Shown here piece by piece: positions 9,701 to 20,619 of a stretch of DNA of 64,000 bases. The first letter of the stretch is position 1. Each line of letters begins with the position of its first letter. Location: NCBI RefSeq assembly GCF_048771995.1, contig NC_133060.1, positions 3,343,501 through 3,407,500 on the forward strand, read 5' to 3'. This DNA is from Taeniopygia guttata (taxonomy: Eukaryota > Chordata > Aves > Passeriformes > Estrildidae). The notes beneath the pieces are model-generated. The model saw only the letters and a program-made list of their open reading frames with translations. It did not search any database and had not been told where the DNA came from. The translations under genes were made by a program, and so were the position numbers.

Positions 9701-12103
9701 TCACCCAGAAGGGAGCTGAAAGAAGGAAACAAGGGCACGGGCATGAACATACATGGCTACATTGCTGTTTGGAAAAGACAGGGGTTGATTCTTGTTTTTG
9801 GGTCCCTTTGAGACAAAGGCAGAATCAAAGCAATAGACATTCCCTCTTGGCTGTGTGTTGTTTGCAATCTGTGCAGTCTCAAGGAGAAAAGAACAGCTGT
9901 GAAAAAGGAGATGTCTTAGATGGCCAGAAAGCGGAAATCGTGGTTTAGTAACAGCCCAGATAAAAAGCCTGTCACGCATGGTGTTTCTGGAAATAAGCAC
10001 CTAGTCTTCCTGGCATGCATAGCAATGGAAAAGAAGGGCAACAATCCAAGGGAAATCAGCTTTAGGATGGTTCACCAGCATTTAAGAAACTTTAAAAAAT
10101 CTATCCCAAAAAAATGTGGAGGCAGTGAACTTAGAGGGTATTAACTTAGTAAGATACAGATGATCCAGGTTTTGAATAATTTCTGAATAATTTTCGAACT
10201 ACGTGCGCCAGGGAAGACTCATGCAGACAAGATGCACTCTCTTCTCATCCATTGGAGATGAGTAGAGAAATATTAATACAGAATAATTAACAGCTCTACT
10301 TTCTAAAAGTGACCAAAGTGGGTTTTTAACCTCTCGTGTTTGCTGTATGTAAACACACATTCATGGGATAAGTCCATGACCACTCACCTGTCTAAATAAT
10401 TCACAACACTGGGACTCCTATGCCTCTTCATGATACTGATTTCATTAACGGTTACTTGCTTCCTCTTCAATCCTTTAAGTATTATTTTCTTTATGGCAAC
10501 CTAAAATGACACTGAAAATCAGTAACTTGAGAAGTTGGTGGCACGAGACCACAAGGCACATGGAGCGAGTGATTTTGCAATGACGCAGCCGAGCTGTGCC
10601 AAACTGCCTCGTGATTAGGCACTGCAGGAACTGGAACTGACATTGCAACAGCCCATTGCTCCGCGCCCTTGGAGGCCAGTTACAGGACACGGGGCCACTG
10701 AGGTTTTGCCGTGTCCACTTGCTAACAGTGGTGTCTCAGCTATCACTCACAAACCTCTGAGCCCACTCCCTGCTGCTTTGTATGGGATTCAGAAGAAGTG
10801 ATCCATGCCTCAATACTCTGTGGATACAACTTGGGCGATGGCTTTTAGGGATGCCTTGCAGATCTCTCCCTGTGTGCAGTTCCCAAGTGCAGCACTGCAG
10901 GTGGCTGAGGAACTACCAGTAACTTTCAGATGCATTTTCTGGCAGGCAGAGATGAGAATTCAGGACTCGGAAGCTGTCGCCCCAAAGAGCAGTGAGATGC
11001 TCTAAGGCACCACCTTTGTTTTAGCAATTGAGAGCGAGTGAGCACATCTTTCTCCGAAATGAACTGCTGCCCTCTGGGCCTTCTTTTTGGCAGCTGAGAA
11101 GGACAAAGACTGTCCCAAATGTATTTTGCAGGCTGGCACCAGTCTGTGCTTCTTTTGCCTTTTCAGCACAGCTGTACCCAAAGCTCTGGCCACAGCTGCC
11201 CACACCAGAGGAGAAAGCCCCTCAGGTGCAGCAGAGTCTGCGGGGGCTGTTGACATTTACCTCTCCTCCTGTGGCTTTGTTGAGTGCTCTAACCACATGT
11301 CCAAAAGTCCTAGAAACAAAACAGAAGCAGAGAAGGGAGAAGCTGTTTATTTCTTCGAGTGAAAGCCAGCCCACACAGGAGATCTCTGCTGTAAATGCCT
11401 AAAACTTGCAGGATGCAGGAGGTCTCTGTCAGAAGGCAGATGATCCTTTTTCCTCTCAAGTGCATGGGCAGTGCCTGGGCCGGTTGCTGAAGCCTTGGGG
11501 TTTACTGCCTCAGCTCCTAAAGGGAATTTATTCTTTCATCTTGGATTTCAGTTTCTAAACTGTATGGTTCCTATCCTGACCGTGCAATATTTCCTTCCAC
11601 AAACCATGGGAAAGAAATGTTCCTGAGAACTGTTATTTCACAGCTTGATAGGGGGTAGGTTGCTCTTTCAGGCAAGCAAGGTTCTTCTTTTTTCATTAGT
11701 GTGGCAGTGTGATTTTGAGACATACAAAAATGCTAAAGAAGTTAACACAGAGCTGTCCCACACTTGAGAGACAAAGAGATCTTCCAGGTCCTGTTCCTTG
11801 ATGCAGGCAAGACCTCAGCAGCATGGGGATGTCTCTGACAATGCTTTCTGAGCACACACACAAATTCTGAGCAGCACTGAAGCGATGGGACAATCTATCC
11901 CCAGTATCTGAACACGTTTGCAGCTGGCCTGAGTTCACACTGGATAGATCTTCCAGTGAAACACCTGATATACCAGCAAAACATCTGGCCCATGGTTGTG
12001 TAGAAGTAACTGTGGCTGGACTCACCCCTTGCCATGATCTTCCAGTTCAGTGTATTTCATCTTGGGATTTTCCATGTTCACCATTTTCCTCTCGTTGTCC
12101 AGG
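6702..12103 (-). CDS. PAK-like serine/threonine kinase, seven kinase-domain exons, incomplete at both ends
   Basis: Minus-strand exons: 12026-12103, 11261-11309, 10388-10500, 9598-9715, 8811-8910, 8161-8357 and 6702-6839. All have GT/AG borders and matching phases and contain no stop. In order they encode the lead-in [11 protein letters not shown], the Gly-loop [15 protein letters not shown] (ATP-binding Lys), VNEISIM (helix C Glu), [37 protein letters not shown] and a final [13 protein letters not shown]. This is the order of p21-activated kinases, and PAK3-like copies are known to be expanded in songbirds. The catalytic loop has Thr where HRDxKxxN kinases have Lys, so activity is doubtful. 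The activation-loop phospho-acceptor is Ser in a SSVAGT context. The N-terminal regulatory exons and the last exon (HPFL...) were not found; a CR1 lies where the latter should be. It may be a truncated paralogue. Confidence 0.8.
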
Positions 12104-12156
12104 CTAAAGCTCCCTCAGCACCTCCTCCATGGCCTTGCGCTCCACAGCCTTCCCCA

Positions 12157-12440
12157 GCTCCCGTGTCCATCTCTGCACACGCTCCAGCCCCTCGAGGACT
12201 TTCTGCTTCAGAGGGGCCCACAAGTGGACACAGCACTCCCAGCCATGGCCGCAGCGCTGCCCAGCCCAGGGGGACGGTCACTGCCCTGCTCCTGCTGCCC
12301 CACTGCTGCTGACACGGGCCAGGGCATCCTTGGCCTTCTTGGCCACCTGGCCACACACTGGCCCACCTTCAGCTGCTCGTGACCGGCACCCCTGCGTCCT
12401 TTTGGCCCACGCAGCTCCCCCACCACAAAGTTGCCCGCTT
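12157..12440 (-). mobile_element. CR1 LINE fragment at left border of duplication copy 1
   Basis: The plus strand is the reverse complement of CR1 sequence: a GGGCCCACAAGTGGACACAG block, then CATCCTTGGCCTTCTTGGCC, CAGCTGCTCGTGACCGGCAC and a GCCCACGCAGCTCCCCCACC block. The matching fragment in the other copy is 35306-35590. The duplication border falls within this element. Confidence 0.65.
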
Positions 12441-12568
12441 GACTTCAAATAGAGCATCCCCAGTTCCAAGATGTCCTTCCTCTTCTCAGCAACACAAGAC
12501 AGCAGTCAAGGACTTGCAGCTTCCCCCCCACCCTAGGCACTAATGCCATTCCCAAAGCTGCAGGCTGT

Positions 12569-14204
12569 GTGCAGCTGTCCCTGCAGGATGGCCCCAGGGC
12601 AGAGCCCAGCCGGGCTCCCCCTGCAGCCCCTGAAGCTTGGGGCAGACAGTGGTCCCAGAGCTGAGGTTCACGGGGAGCACCCGCAGCTGTGCCTCGCACT
12701 CTGTTGCCGTGTCACCGTGCAGGCTGGCTTGTACGGGGTGAATGTACCAGCCCTGGTTTGACTGACAGGGGCCTGGCCCATCACAGCTCTCCCAAGGCTT
12801 TGAGGATGTGCTTGGGAGCAGCTGCGGCGTGGATGGGCCGTGCCCTTGGAGAAGGCTGAGGGCATCGTTTGGGATCAGCTTTTTTTCCAGCGGTGGATGG
12901 CGTGAGGTGAGTCCTGTCTGCTGGGGATGGTGGGGTCAGAGCTTTGGGGAGATGGCAGCGAGCACAGGAGCGTCCTGCTCTGGGCAGCTGCTGAGGGCTG
13001 GATGTGCCATGGCTGGCTGCAGGCTGGGAATGTCCTGCCCTCCTGCTCTGCTCCCAAAGGCAGCAGTGATGGGCAGCTCTGGGCACAGCTCTGGGCACAG
13101 CCAGCATGGCCTGGGCTCTGTGGGCAGCTGGGACAAGGGGACAGGAGCCTTCAGCTGACGGGTGGTTTCTGGTTTCTCTCCTTGCAGCCGGGCTCTGCGG
13201 GTGCTGAGGCTGCTCTGGGCTCTGCCAGGGCCCTGCTGGAGCTCAGCACCGGGCCACAATCACCAAAGGAGAAATGGGGTGCCCTGCAGCACAGACTTGC
13301 TTGAGCATTTCAACAACACAGTTCAAGTTTGCAGAGTGTACACCTCCAAGGAAAAACATGCAGCCACCCAAAAAATAAACTTGTTCAATAACTTCTGAAA
13401 TGAAAGCAATCTGGGATGACCCCAAATGACATTTTGCAGCTTGCTCAAGCTGTAGCCCAGCCCTTCTCTGAACTGTTCTCTCCCCCACCTGCCTTTTACT
13501 CCCCAACTGCTCCCTCTTTTCCCCCAGTGAGTTCCCAGCCCATTCCAGTCTCCATCACACTGTTGCCTTCCTTGGTGCCCCTCACCATGAGGAAGGCTGA
13601 GCCCCAGGCTTAGGGACTCATCCTGTCACTGGCTGAGGAGCAGCAATGTCTCAGAGGTCCGGTGGGATTTTAGTGTCATTCAGAGCTGCTCTCCAGCCCC
13701 CAGCTCTCCTCACTGCTGAGTTCCCGCTCCCTTTTCCTCATCCTTGCAGCAGGATGAGCTCTGTGAATCCCTTTGAGCCTCCCCACTCTTCCCAGCCCAC
13801 GCACCCACCTCAGTTAGGCTGAAGCTGCAGCTTCTCTGTCTCCTCTGGCACACCAGTGCAGTCCCCTGTGCGGGGAGCCCCAGCCCCAGAGCACAGCACT
13901 CAGCAGTGCAGTCAGGGCTGGAGCAGCTGCCCCGCAGCCCTGGCTCGGCTCTTTGTGGCAGGGAATGCTCCCTGTGTGCAGCTGTCCCTGCAGGATGGCC
14001 CCAGGGCAGAGCCCAGCCGGGCTCCCCCTGCAGCCCCTGAAGCTTGGGGCAGGCAGTGGTCCCAGAGCTGAGGTTCACGGGGAGCACCCGCAGCTGTGCC
14101 TCGCACTCTGCTGCCGTGTCACCGTGCAGGCTGGCTTGTACGGGGTGAATGTACCAGCCCTGGTTTGACTGACAGGGGCCTGGCCCATCACAGCTCTCCC
14201 AAGG
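12569..14204. repeat. Local duplication flanking a 1.2-kb insert, left copy only
   Basis: About 229 bp at 12569-12797 recur almost unchanged at 13976-14204 (offset 1407). In the right segment copy this sequence occurs once (35720-35948). The 12798-13975 stretch between them has no counterpart there. It has an AATAAA at about 13373 and a short splice-acceptor-like open stretch near 13187-13304, but no gene I recognise. Either the left copy gained the insert by a tandem event or the right copy lost it by recombination between the repeats. Confidence 0.8.
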
Positions 14205-15002
14205 CTGCAGGCATTCCCCAGGCCAGAATCTGAAGGGCCACAGAGATCAGACCAGTGAAATCATCCAGACTGGGTTTTTCAAAGGCCCTTTAGAAGGAAG
14301 GGCTTGAGAATAAACGTGCTCTGTTTGCCACACGAACATCGGGGTGAGTGGTCTCTTTGGCTCCAACCCACTTTCCTCCCCGAGCCAACGTTACCCACTC
14401 CCTCACACGTCCCCCCCGTGCCTTCCCACTGCCTTGTCCTGTCAGGGCTTCCGCAGCCCCTCATCCCTTCGTGGCCCCGTCCCCTCAGGCTCTCCCCAGC
14501 CCGGCCAACCTGCCCGGCAGCAGCGCCGCAGCCCCACAGGAGCTCCAGAGGAGCCCATCCAGAGGCACCTGGGAGCCCTCAGCAATCCAGGCAGCAACAC
14601 ACGGGCAGGAGGACACGGATGGCGCTTCCTGCCTGGGACAGGGCTTGTGGCCATCTCCAGGCACCGCTCTCACAGAGATCCCCACAGCTCCAGCCACTGC
14701 CCATCTGCTCTGTGGGCAGCACAAAGGCTTTGGCAGAACCACCAAAGGCCAAGGGGCTTCTGGCCATTTTCCCTAAAACCCTGCATGCCTGGGCAGCTTG
14801 CTGAGCCCAGGATCCCTTTTGTCCCTCTTCCCCTAGACCCTGCAGAACCTGGGCAGCAAAAGAAAGATCCTGGGAGTCTGTCTATTAAAACACATCCTAT
14901 ATTTATATGCTAAAGTAAAACAAAAAGAAAGAAAAGAACAATCTTAAAGAAACTAAACATTCCTGCTGGCTCGGGCGGCCCCAGCAGACAGAGCCTCTGG
15001 GA

Positions 15003-18000
15003 TCAGCTCTCTGCAGAGCTCCAGCAGCGCAGCCAGCCGAGCCCCGACAGACGAGGCCGTCTCCTCCATGCCCTGCGGAGCCGATCATGCAGGTTGTCAA
15101 AGATGGAGTATGGAGCTCTCTCTGCTTCCTGGAGGACGTACAATGTTTGAACTGCCAGGCTTCCGACAGGGACACTGATGTCATTGGCCATGCCTTCAAG
15201 GGCTGAAAGAGAGAGGAACAGAGCCATGGTCAGTTCCCACATCTGAGAGGACCCGAGGGGACTCTGTGCCAGGGCCATCCCAGCCGGCTCTGGCCATGGC
15301 CAGCAGGGAGCAGGGACCAGCTGGATCAGCCCGAAGCTGCTGGCCAGGAATCCCCCAGGTGCCCTGAAACCTCTGTGTGCTCTGCCCACGCCAGCCCTGG
15401 TCCGCACAGGGAGCAGAGCCCTCCGCAGCCGGGGCAGGGCTCGCAGCTCCCCGCCAGCCCCCGCTGGCAGCCCGCTGCCCTCACTCACCCTCAGAGATGA
15501 GCTGGAGCTCTTCCTTCCTCCCCCTCAGGTACCGCCCGGCCGTCCCTGGGAACACAGAGCCTGTCAGGCCCGGCGGCACAGCTCCCTGCCAGCGGCGCTG
15601 CCAGCCCTGTGCCCACACGGCCTCCTGGCCCGGCTCGTGGCTCACCCATGAACCTGACGGCGCCTCTCGCAGGGGCTCCTGTGGGCTCTGCAGGTAGGGC
15701 AGGGCCCGGCGCAGGTGCTCGGCCACGCTGCTGCTGTCCTCTGCCAGCTGCAGAGAGCGGCAGGAGGGAAGGGTTGGCCCCGCAGCCCCGCCGGGCCGGG
15801 GCTCCATGGGCACCCGGCTCGGGCCGCAGGAGCCTGGAGCAGAGCCCGCGCGGCCTCGGGCTGCAGCAGCGGGCAGGGGCACAGCTGCCAGCCCGCACAC
15901 CGAGCACCGAGCTCAGGGGGCTTCTCCAGGCTGGGGCTGCGGCTTCCCGGCCCTCCTTACCAGGCACTCGGTGAACTTCCACAGCTTCTGGTTCTTCAGC
16001 AGCTTTTCGAGATCCCTCTGCTTCAGGAACTCGGCCGCACAAAGCAGCGTTTCCTGAGAAGCCTGGAGAGCAGCAGAGACGCGGAGATGGCCCCACAGCC
16101 CAGGGCGCAGGACCCGTCCCTGTGTCAGGGCCTGGAGGAGGCTGCAGCCTGCGAGGTGCCAGGGCAGGGGCAGCCCAGCCCCTGCCAGGGGACAGCAGCA
16201 GCTGCCGAGTCCTCACCTCTGCCACTCGCTGGTTCTCATCATGGCAGTGGAAGGAGAGTGGCAGCAGGCTCTGGCGCACGTGTGCCTTCAGGGCCTTTTT
16301 TTTCCTCCTCCGGAAAACGATCCAGCATGTCTCGGAAGATAAACATGGAGCTAAACTGCACCTGGCTATCCTCCTGTATGAAAGGAAGGAAGAAAGTCCT
16401 CATCGTCAGCTGCTTCAGGCCCAGCTGGGCACAGCCTGTAAGTGCACAGGGCACAAAGTGTGCGGGTAGCACCCGCTGGCCGTGGCTGGAGGCGCAGAGC
16501 CTTACGTTGTCAAAGAGTGGCAGGAGCGCCTCAGCCAGCTGCAGGGCGAGGGTGCTGGTTATTGGGGCACCATTGCAGAGAAATAAACCCCTGAGGAGAA
16601 CCGCGGTCATCCTGAGCATGACGCCGTCATTTTCCTGCAGGAGCTCCACGAGCCTTTCATGCAGGCTCCACATCCTTATGGCCATCTACTTGTGGAACAC
16701 AAGTGTGTGAAACACCATCCTGCTGCCACAGGGCCCAGGGGCCAAAGGCCTGTGCCAAAGCACTGGGGCAGCTGCAGCAGGAGGCAGGAGAGCTGGCAGC
16801 AGCTGCCTCAGTGCCCCAAGGCCAGCCGAGCCCCAGGGACTGCCTTCCCCAGCCCCACGCTGGCAGCACGGCTTCAGCCCCTGCACTCTTCTCACCGAGA
16901 CACTGGTGGTGCCGAGCACCACGAGGCCTCTGAGTGCCAAGCGACGCCTCCCCCTGCACTCGCTCTGCAGGTTCTTTGACAAGAACTCCAGGACGCTGTC
17001 ACGGCATTCACTCAGGTTCAGGCGCTCCAGGACCTGAAAGGCACAGGGCAGTGACGGGGGAGCGGCCGGCGGGAGCCCAGAACCGCACAGGGCCGGGCCC
17101 AGGCAGCAGCACAGGGCGCGGGCTCCGTCCCAGGCACTGCAGCCAAGAGAGGGCAGAGAGCCGGGAGGCAGCTGAGCGAGGCAGCGCTGGCCTTCAGGCT
17201 CACCTCCACAAGGAACGCCAGGGCGGCCAAATCCCGGCATGGCGTGTCTTTGCTGAGCAGCCCGAGCAGCTGGAATGCAATCGCGGAACACACGGCTTCG
17301 GATGCGCGGCGCATTTCTCTGACAGCAGGAAATAGGAGCCAAACCCCTGAGCCAGCGGGGGCAAACCTCTCCCAGGACTGCCTCCCAGAGGTCTGGCCTT
17401 TCTCCAGCACCCTGCAAGGGGCAGCTGAGCCCTCTGGGAGGTTGCTGCTCTTGGGCACGCTCCTCTCCCAGCCTTTTGCAGCCTCCTTGGCCGTCCCTTG
17501 GTGACAAGGGCTTCTGGCCCACGGCCACGGGGACTGTGTGGGGCACCTGGGGCACAGGGCACACATGCCGGGGACAGCTGGGGAGCAGGGGGTCTCACCT
17601 GGCCAGCACGCCCACAGCACAGTGGTGGGTGTCAGCACAGAGCAGTGTGTCCCAGCCACCCTTGTCTTCCATGGCCACCACCACATCCTCATAGTGCAGT
17701 CGGCAGAGCAGGGCCTTCAGGGTCTGCTCTGCAATGCTGTGCGCAGAGCAAAGCCCAGGTCACGCTGGGGGCACTGGCCCCTGCCCAGGGATGTGGCAAG
17801 GACAGGAGGACTGGCATGGAGCACCTGCTGGGGTTGGTGGCAAGGCCGTGTTGCTGCTGGCATCCCTTCCAGAAGGTATCGACCTCCTCTGGCATATCCA
17901 GAGTGCTGAAGAGCACTTGGAAGAGCAGATGCACAAAGAGGCAGGGGAAACACACGGTGACTACATGTGGCACACAGGGCAGCTGGAGGATCTTCCACAT

Positions 18001-19958
18001 CACCACGGTTGCCTGCAAAGGACAGAGCAGCCCGAGACAGCGCTCAGTGCCGAGGTGTCCGTGTGGCAGGGCCCAGTACGGGAGGGAGAGGCCCGGAGAG
18101 ACGAAGGGGGAGCACCGAAGGGGGAGCACCGGGCCTGGTGGCCCTGAAGCTGCCCCAAGGCCAGGTTTCAGCCCAGCGCCTGAGGCAGGGAGACGCTGTG
18201 GGGGAGGGAGGATGGAGAGCTGCTGGAGGAGTGGCCTTGGGGCCAGCAAAGGCAGAAACTCACAGCCAGGGCAAGGACAGCCGTGTGGTCCCCATCGGAG
18301 GTGCACGTGCTGTGCTCTGGCCAGCTCCCCAGCACATCGAGGAGTACGAGCATGGCCGGCTCTGCAGTCCTGGGCGTGCACATGATGCTCTTCCACATGG
18401 CCAAAGCAGCTCTGTGGGGTCAGAGCTCTGTCTCAGAGGAGTCTGGGACACAGCAGCGTGGCCTGGGTGGCAGCGGGGAGCTGAGCTGCTCTGCCAGCCC
18501 TGCCTCTGCCCACTGCCCCTCACTGGCAGCACGCAGGCAGCCCAGCCCTGTGGGGACTGGCCCCTGAGGGGCAGGGGGGAAGCATGGCAGCACGCTGGGG
18601 GGCTGGCAGGGGCCAGGGCTGGCAAAGGGAGCAGCCAGAGGGCCCTGGAATTCTCTGTTGGTCAGACACCTGGGACAGGCTGTACAGGGTGAAGGGCTGC
18701 TGAGCCTTGTGGACACGTGGGCCCCGTACCTGTCACACACTGGGGCCACACGCAGGAGAGCCATCACCACGTCAGAGGGCTGTGCCTCTGTCAGATCCAG
18801 AAGGGGCCTGTACAGATTGTACTCAGGAAACTCATTGGCCACCAGCCACTGGTGGATGTACCTCACCATGGCGGGCAGCTGGAGAAGGCAGGGGAGACTT
18901 GGAAAGCTGCCAGAGGAAGGAATGTGCCCAGCTGCCCCAGAGAAGTGCTTCCCTTGCCACCACACTGCCATGGCCTCAAAGGCTTCCAGGGAGCAGCAGG
19001 CGTGGCTTGGGAGGCCACACAACTGCTGGGAGGAGAAAAGCCAGGCCACAGGCTGCTCACTTGCTTTGGGCTGGAAGGACCCTCCTCCACAAGCATATCC
19101 AGCAGGGCAGCACAGGTCTTGGTTTTGAAGATGGGAGAGTACGCTCTGACCACAGTGCCCACGACGCTGCTCTCTTCCTCCCGAATCCTCTTCATGAATT
19201 TGCAAACCATCTGTAGCAGAAGGGCAAGAAGCCCGGGATGTTGCATGGAGTGCTCCGAGCACAGTGCTGGGCTGAGCAGTGCCAGCAGGCCCAGCCCAGG
19301 TGGGGATGGCTGCAGGTACCTGCGCTGTTCTGCGGAAGCGGCCACGGGTGCGTTCCTGCTCTCGTGTGCGCTGCACGGCTGCACCTGGCAAAGAGCGAGC
19401 GCAGCCCGAGCTGAGGGGCTGCGGGAGAGGCCGGAGAACACAGCCCAGCCCTGCGCTGCCCAGGCAGGGACAGCCCCACGCCGCCCCAGGGCATGGAGCA
19501 CGGCTGTGGGGTGTCTGCCCGGCCCCTATTCCATCCTGTCCATGGGCATGGCCCCAGGGGATGGGATGGGATGGGATGGGATGGGATGGGATGGGATGGG
19601 ATGGGATGGGATGGCATGGGATGGCATGGCATGGCATGGCATGGCATGGGATGGCATGGCATGGCATGGCATGGCATGGGATGGGATGGCATGGCATGGC
19701 ATGGCATGGCATGGCATGGCATGGCATGGCATGGCATGGCATGGCATGGCATAGCATGGCATGGCATGGTGCCAAGCTGGCTGCAGGCACCAGCCCTTTG
19801 GCCCAGCTCTGCCACTCACCCTTCTGCGGTGGCTGGAACTGCTCCACCTCTTCAGGCTGCTGTGCTGGGGCAGCTCCAGGGCCTTCTTTCTCCTCCTTCC
19901 CCCAGGCCAGCTTGGGCACGCTCACAGGTCTGTGCTCTGCGTCACTGCCTGGATTCAT
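15003..19958 (-). pseudogene. MROH-family (maestro heat-like repeat) gene, left copy with two frameshifts
   Basis: Fifteen minus-strand exons: 19820-19958 (ATG at 19958), 19320-19384, 19061-19210, 18730-18878, 18264-18411, 17825-18012, 17599-17736, 17204-17318, 16896-17033, 16506-16685, 16217-16373, 15961-16062, 15646-15747, 15489-15545 and 15003-15202. They encode helical HEAT-type repeats typical of MROH proteins, for example [20 protein letters not shown] in exon 11. Exon 11 has eight A where the other copy has seven, shifting the frame after PEEEKK. Exon 13 lacks one base in the GCGGCC run (near 15660), shifting it again. Splice sites look intact. The two lesions are 5' of about 160 codons, so a normal C-terminus cannot be made. 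A sequencing or assembly error at the homopolymer is possible for the first but less so for the second. Exon 4 is 9 bp longer than in the other copy. Confidence 0.82.
19556..19772. repeat. Pentanucleotide satellite (GGGAT)n/(GGCAT)n in MROH intron 1, left copy
   Basis: A run of ATGGG units switches to mostly ATGGC units, with some interspersed ATGGG. Because 5 and 3 are coprime, long stop-free frames cross it on both strands, but they only encode repeated Met/Gly/Trp/His/Ala/Pro/Cys and are not genes. It lies between exons 1 and 2 of the MROH gene. The matching array of the other copy is at 41296-41501. Confidence 0.95.
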
Positions 19959-20380
19959 GGCTACTTGCAGAAGGTGAAAAGGAAAAGGTCCGAGTCAGCA
20001 AGTGCTGCAGTTGTGCCTTGAGGGCACCTGCAAGAGTGAAGTCTTGGCAAGGCTACAGGACAGCAAATCCTGCACTCTGGTCTTGGGGGCTCCAGCCACA
20101 AGGACAGGAGACTCCTGTCAAGGACTGTGCAAAGCAAATGCCACGGTCTGCCCTCGAGGGCAGCTGCAGAAGAGATGCCTTGGGAAGGCCAGGGGTCACC
20201 AAGTGCTCTGGTCTGGCCACAAGCTCACCTGCAGGAGTAATACCTCGGGAAATCTCCAGGTCAGCAAGGAACGAGTGGCTGTGCCAAGGCTCCTCACAGC
20301 ACCGCTCTCTCCGTCCTGTCTCGTCGCGTGCACAGAGCACTGTGGAGTGTCCTTGTCACTTCCAACACCTTTGCCACAGC

Positions 20381-20600
20381 ATGTCACAAAGGGCCCTTGG
20401 ATACCCTGTCCTGTTCCATTCCACGGTGACCATGCTGCACCGTGTCACAAAGGGCCCTTGGATACCCTGTCCCGTTCCATTCCACGGTGACCATGCTGCA
20501 CCGTGTCACAAAGGGCCCTTGGATACCCTGTCCCGTTCCAGTCCACGGTGACCATGCTGCACCGTGTCACAAAGGGCCCTTGCACACACTGCCACCTGCC
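20381..20600. repeat. 61-bp tandem repeat, four copies
   Basis: Units begin GTGTCACAAAGGGCCCTTGG (the first ATGTCAC) at about 20381, 20442, 20503 and 20564, an exact 61-bp period; the last unit is partial. The array lies about 420 bp upstream of the MROH start codon and next to the duplication border. The right copy has three units (42112, 42173, 42234). Confidence 0.93.
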
Positions 20601-20619
20601 CTGGGGCCACCCCCAGAAA

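Larger units (their letters stand above)
12157..20618. repeat. Segmental duplication, left copy (MROH segment)
   Basis: This segment matches 35306-42287 in direct orientation, exon by exon and intron by intron. Both copies begin inside a minus-oriented CR1 and end just after a 61-bp tandem repeat followed by CCTGGGGCCACCCCCAG. The left copy is longer mainly because of an extra internal duplication and insert (12569-14204) and one more 61-bp unit. The sequence before and after differs completely between copies, which places both borders. Confidence 0.9.

Noticed and set aside
9268-9948. 226-codon plus-strand frame
   Set aside because: Antisense to a clearly spliced PAK-like kinase exon (9598-9715) and its introns.
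13162-13304. Exon-like stretch after TCTCCTTGCAG encoding AGAEAALGSARALLELS
   Set aside because: No partner exon, no known family, and the interval is absent from the other duplication copy. Left as an unassigned possibility only.
16436-16505. Possible extra coding between MROH exons 10 and 11, since the frame stays open from 16685 to 16373
   Set aside because: A GTAAGG donor at 16505 and an ATACAG acceptor at 16374 join LFDN to EDSQ in phase and give the usual MROH block; the open intron is coincidental in both copies.
18717-19754. Long plus-strand open frames through the MROH exons and pentanucleotide array
   Set aside because: They run antisense to well-spliced MROH exons and are held open by a 5-bp repeat and GC-rich composition.
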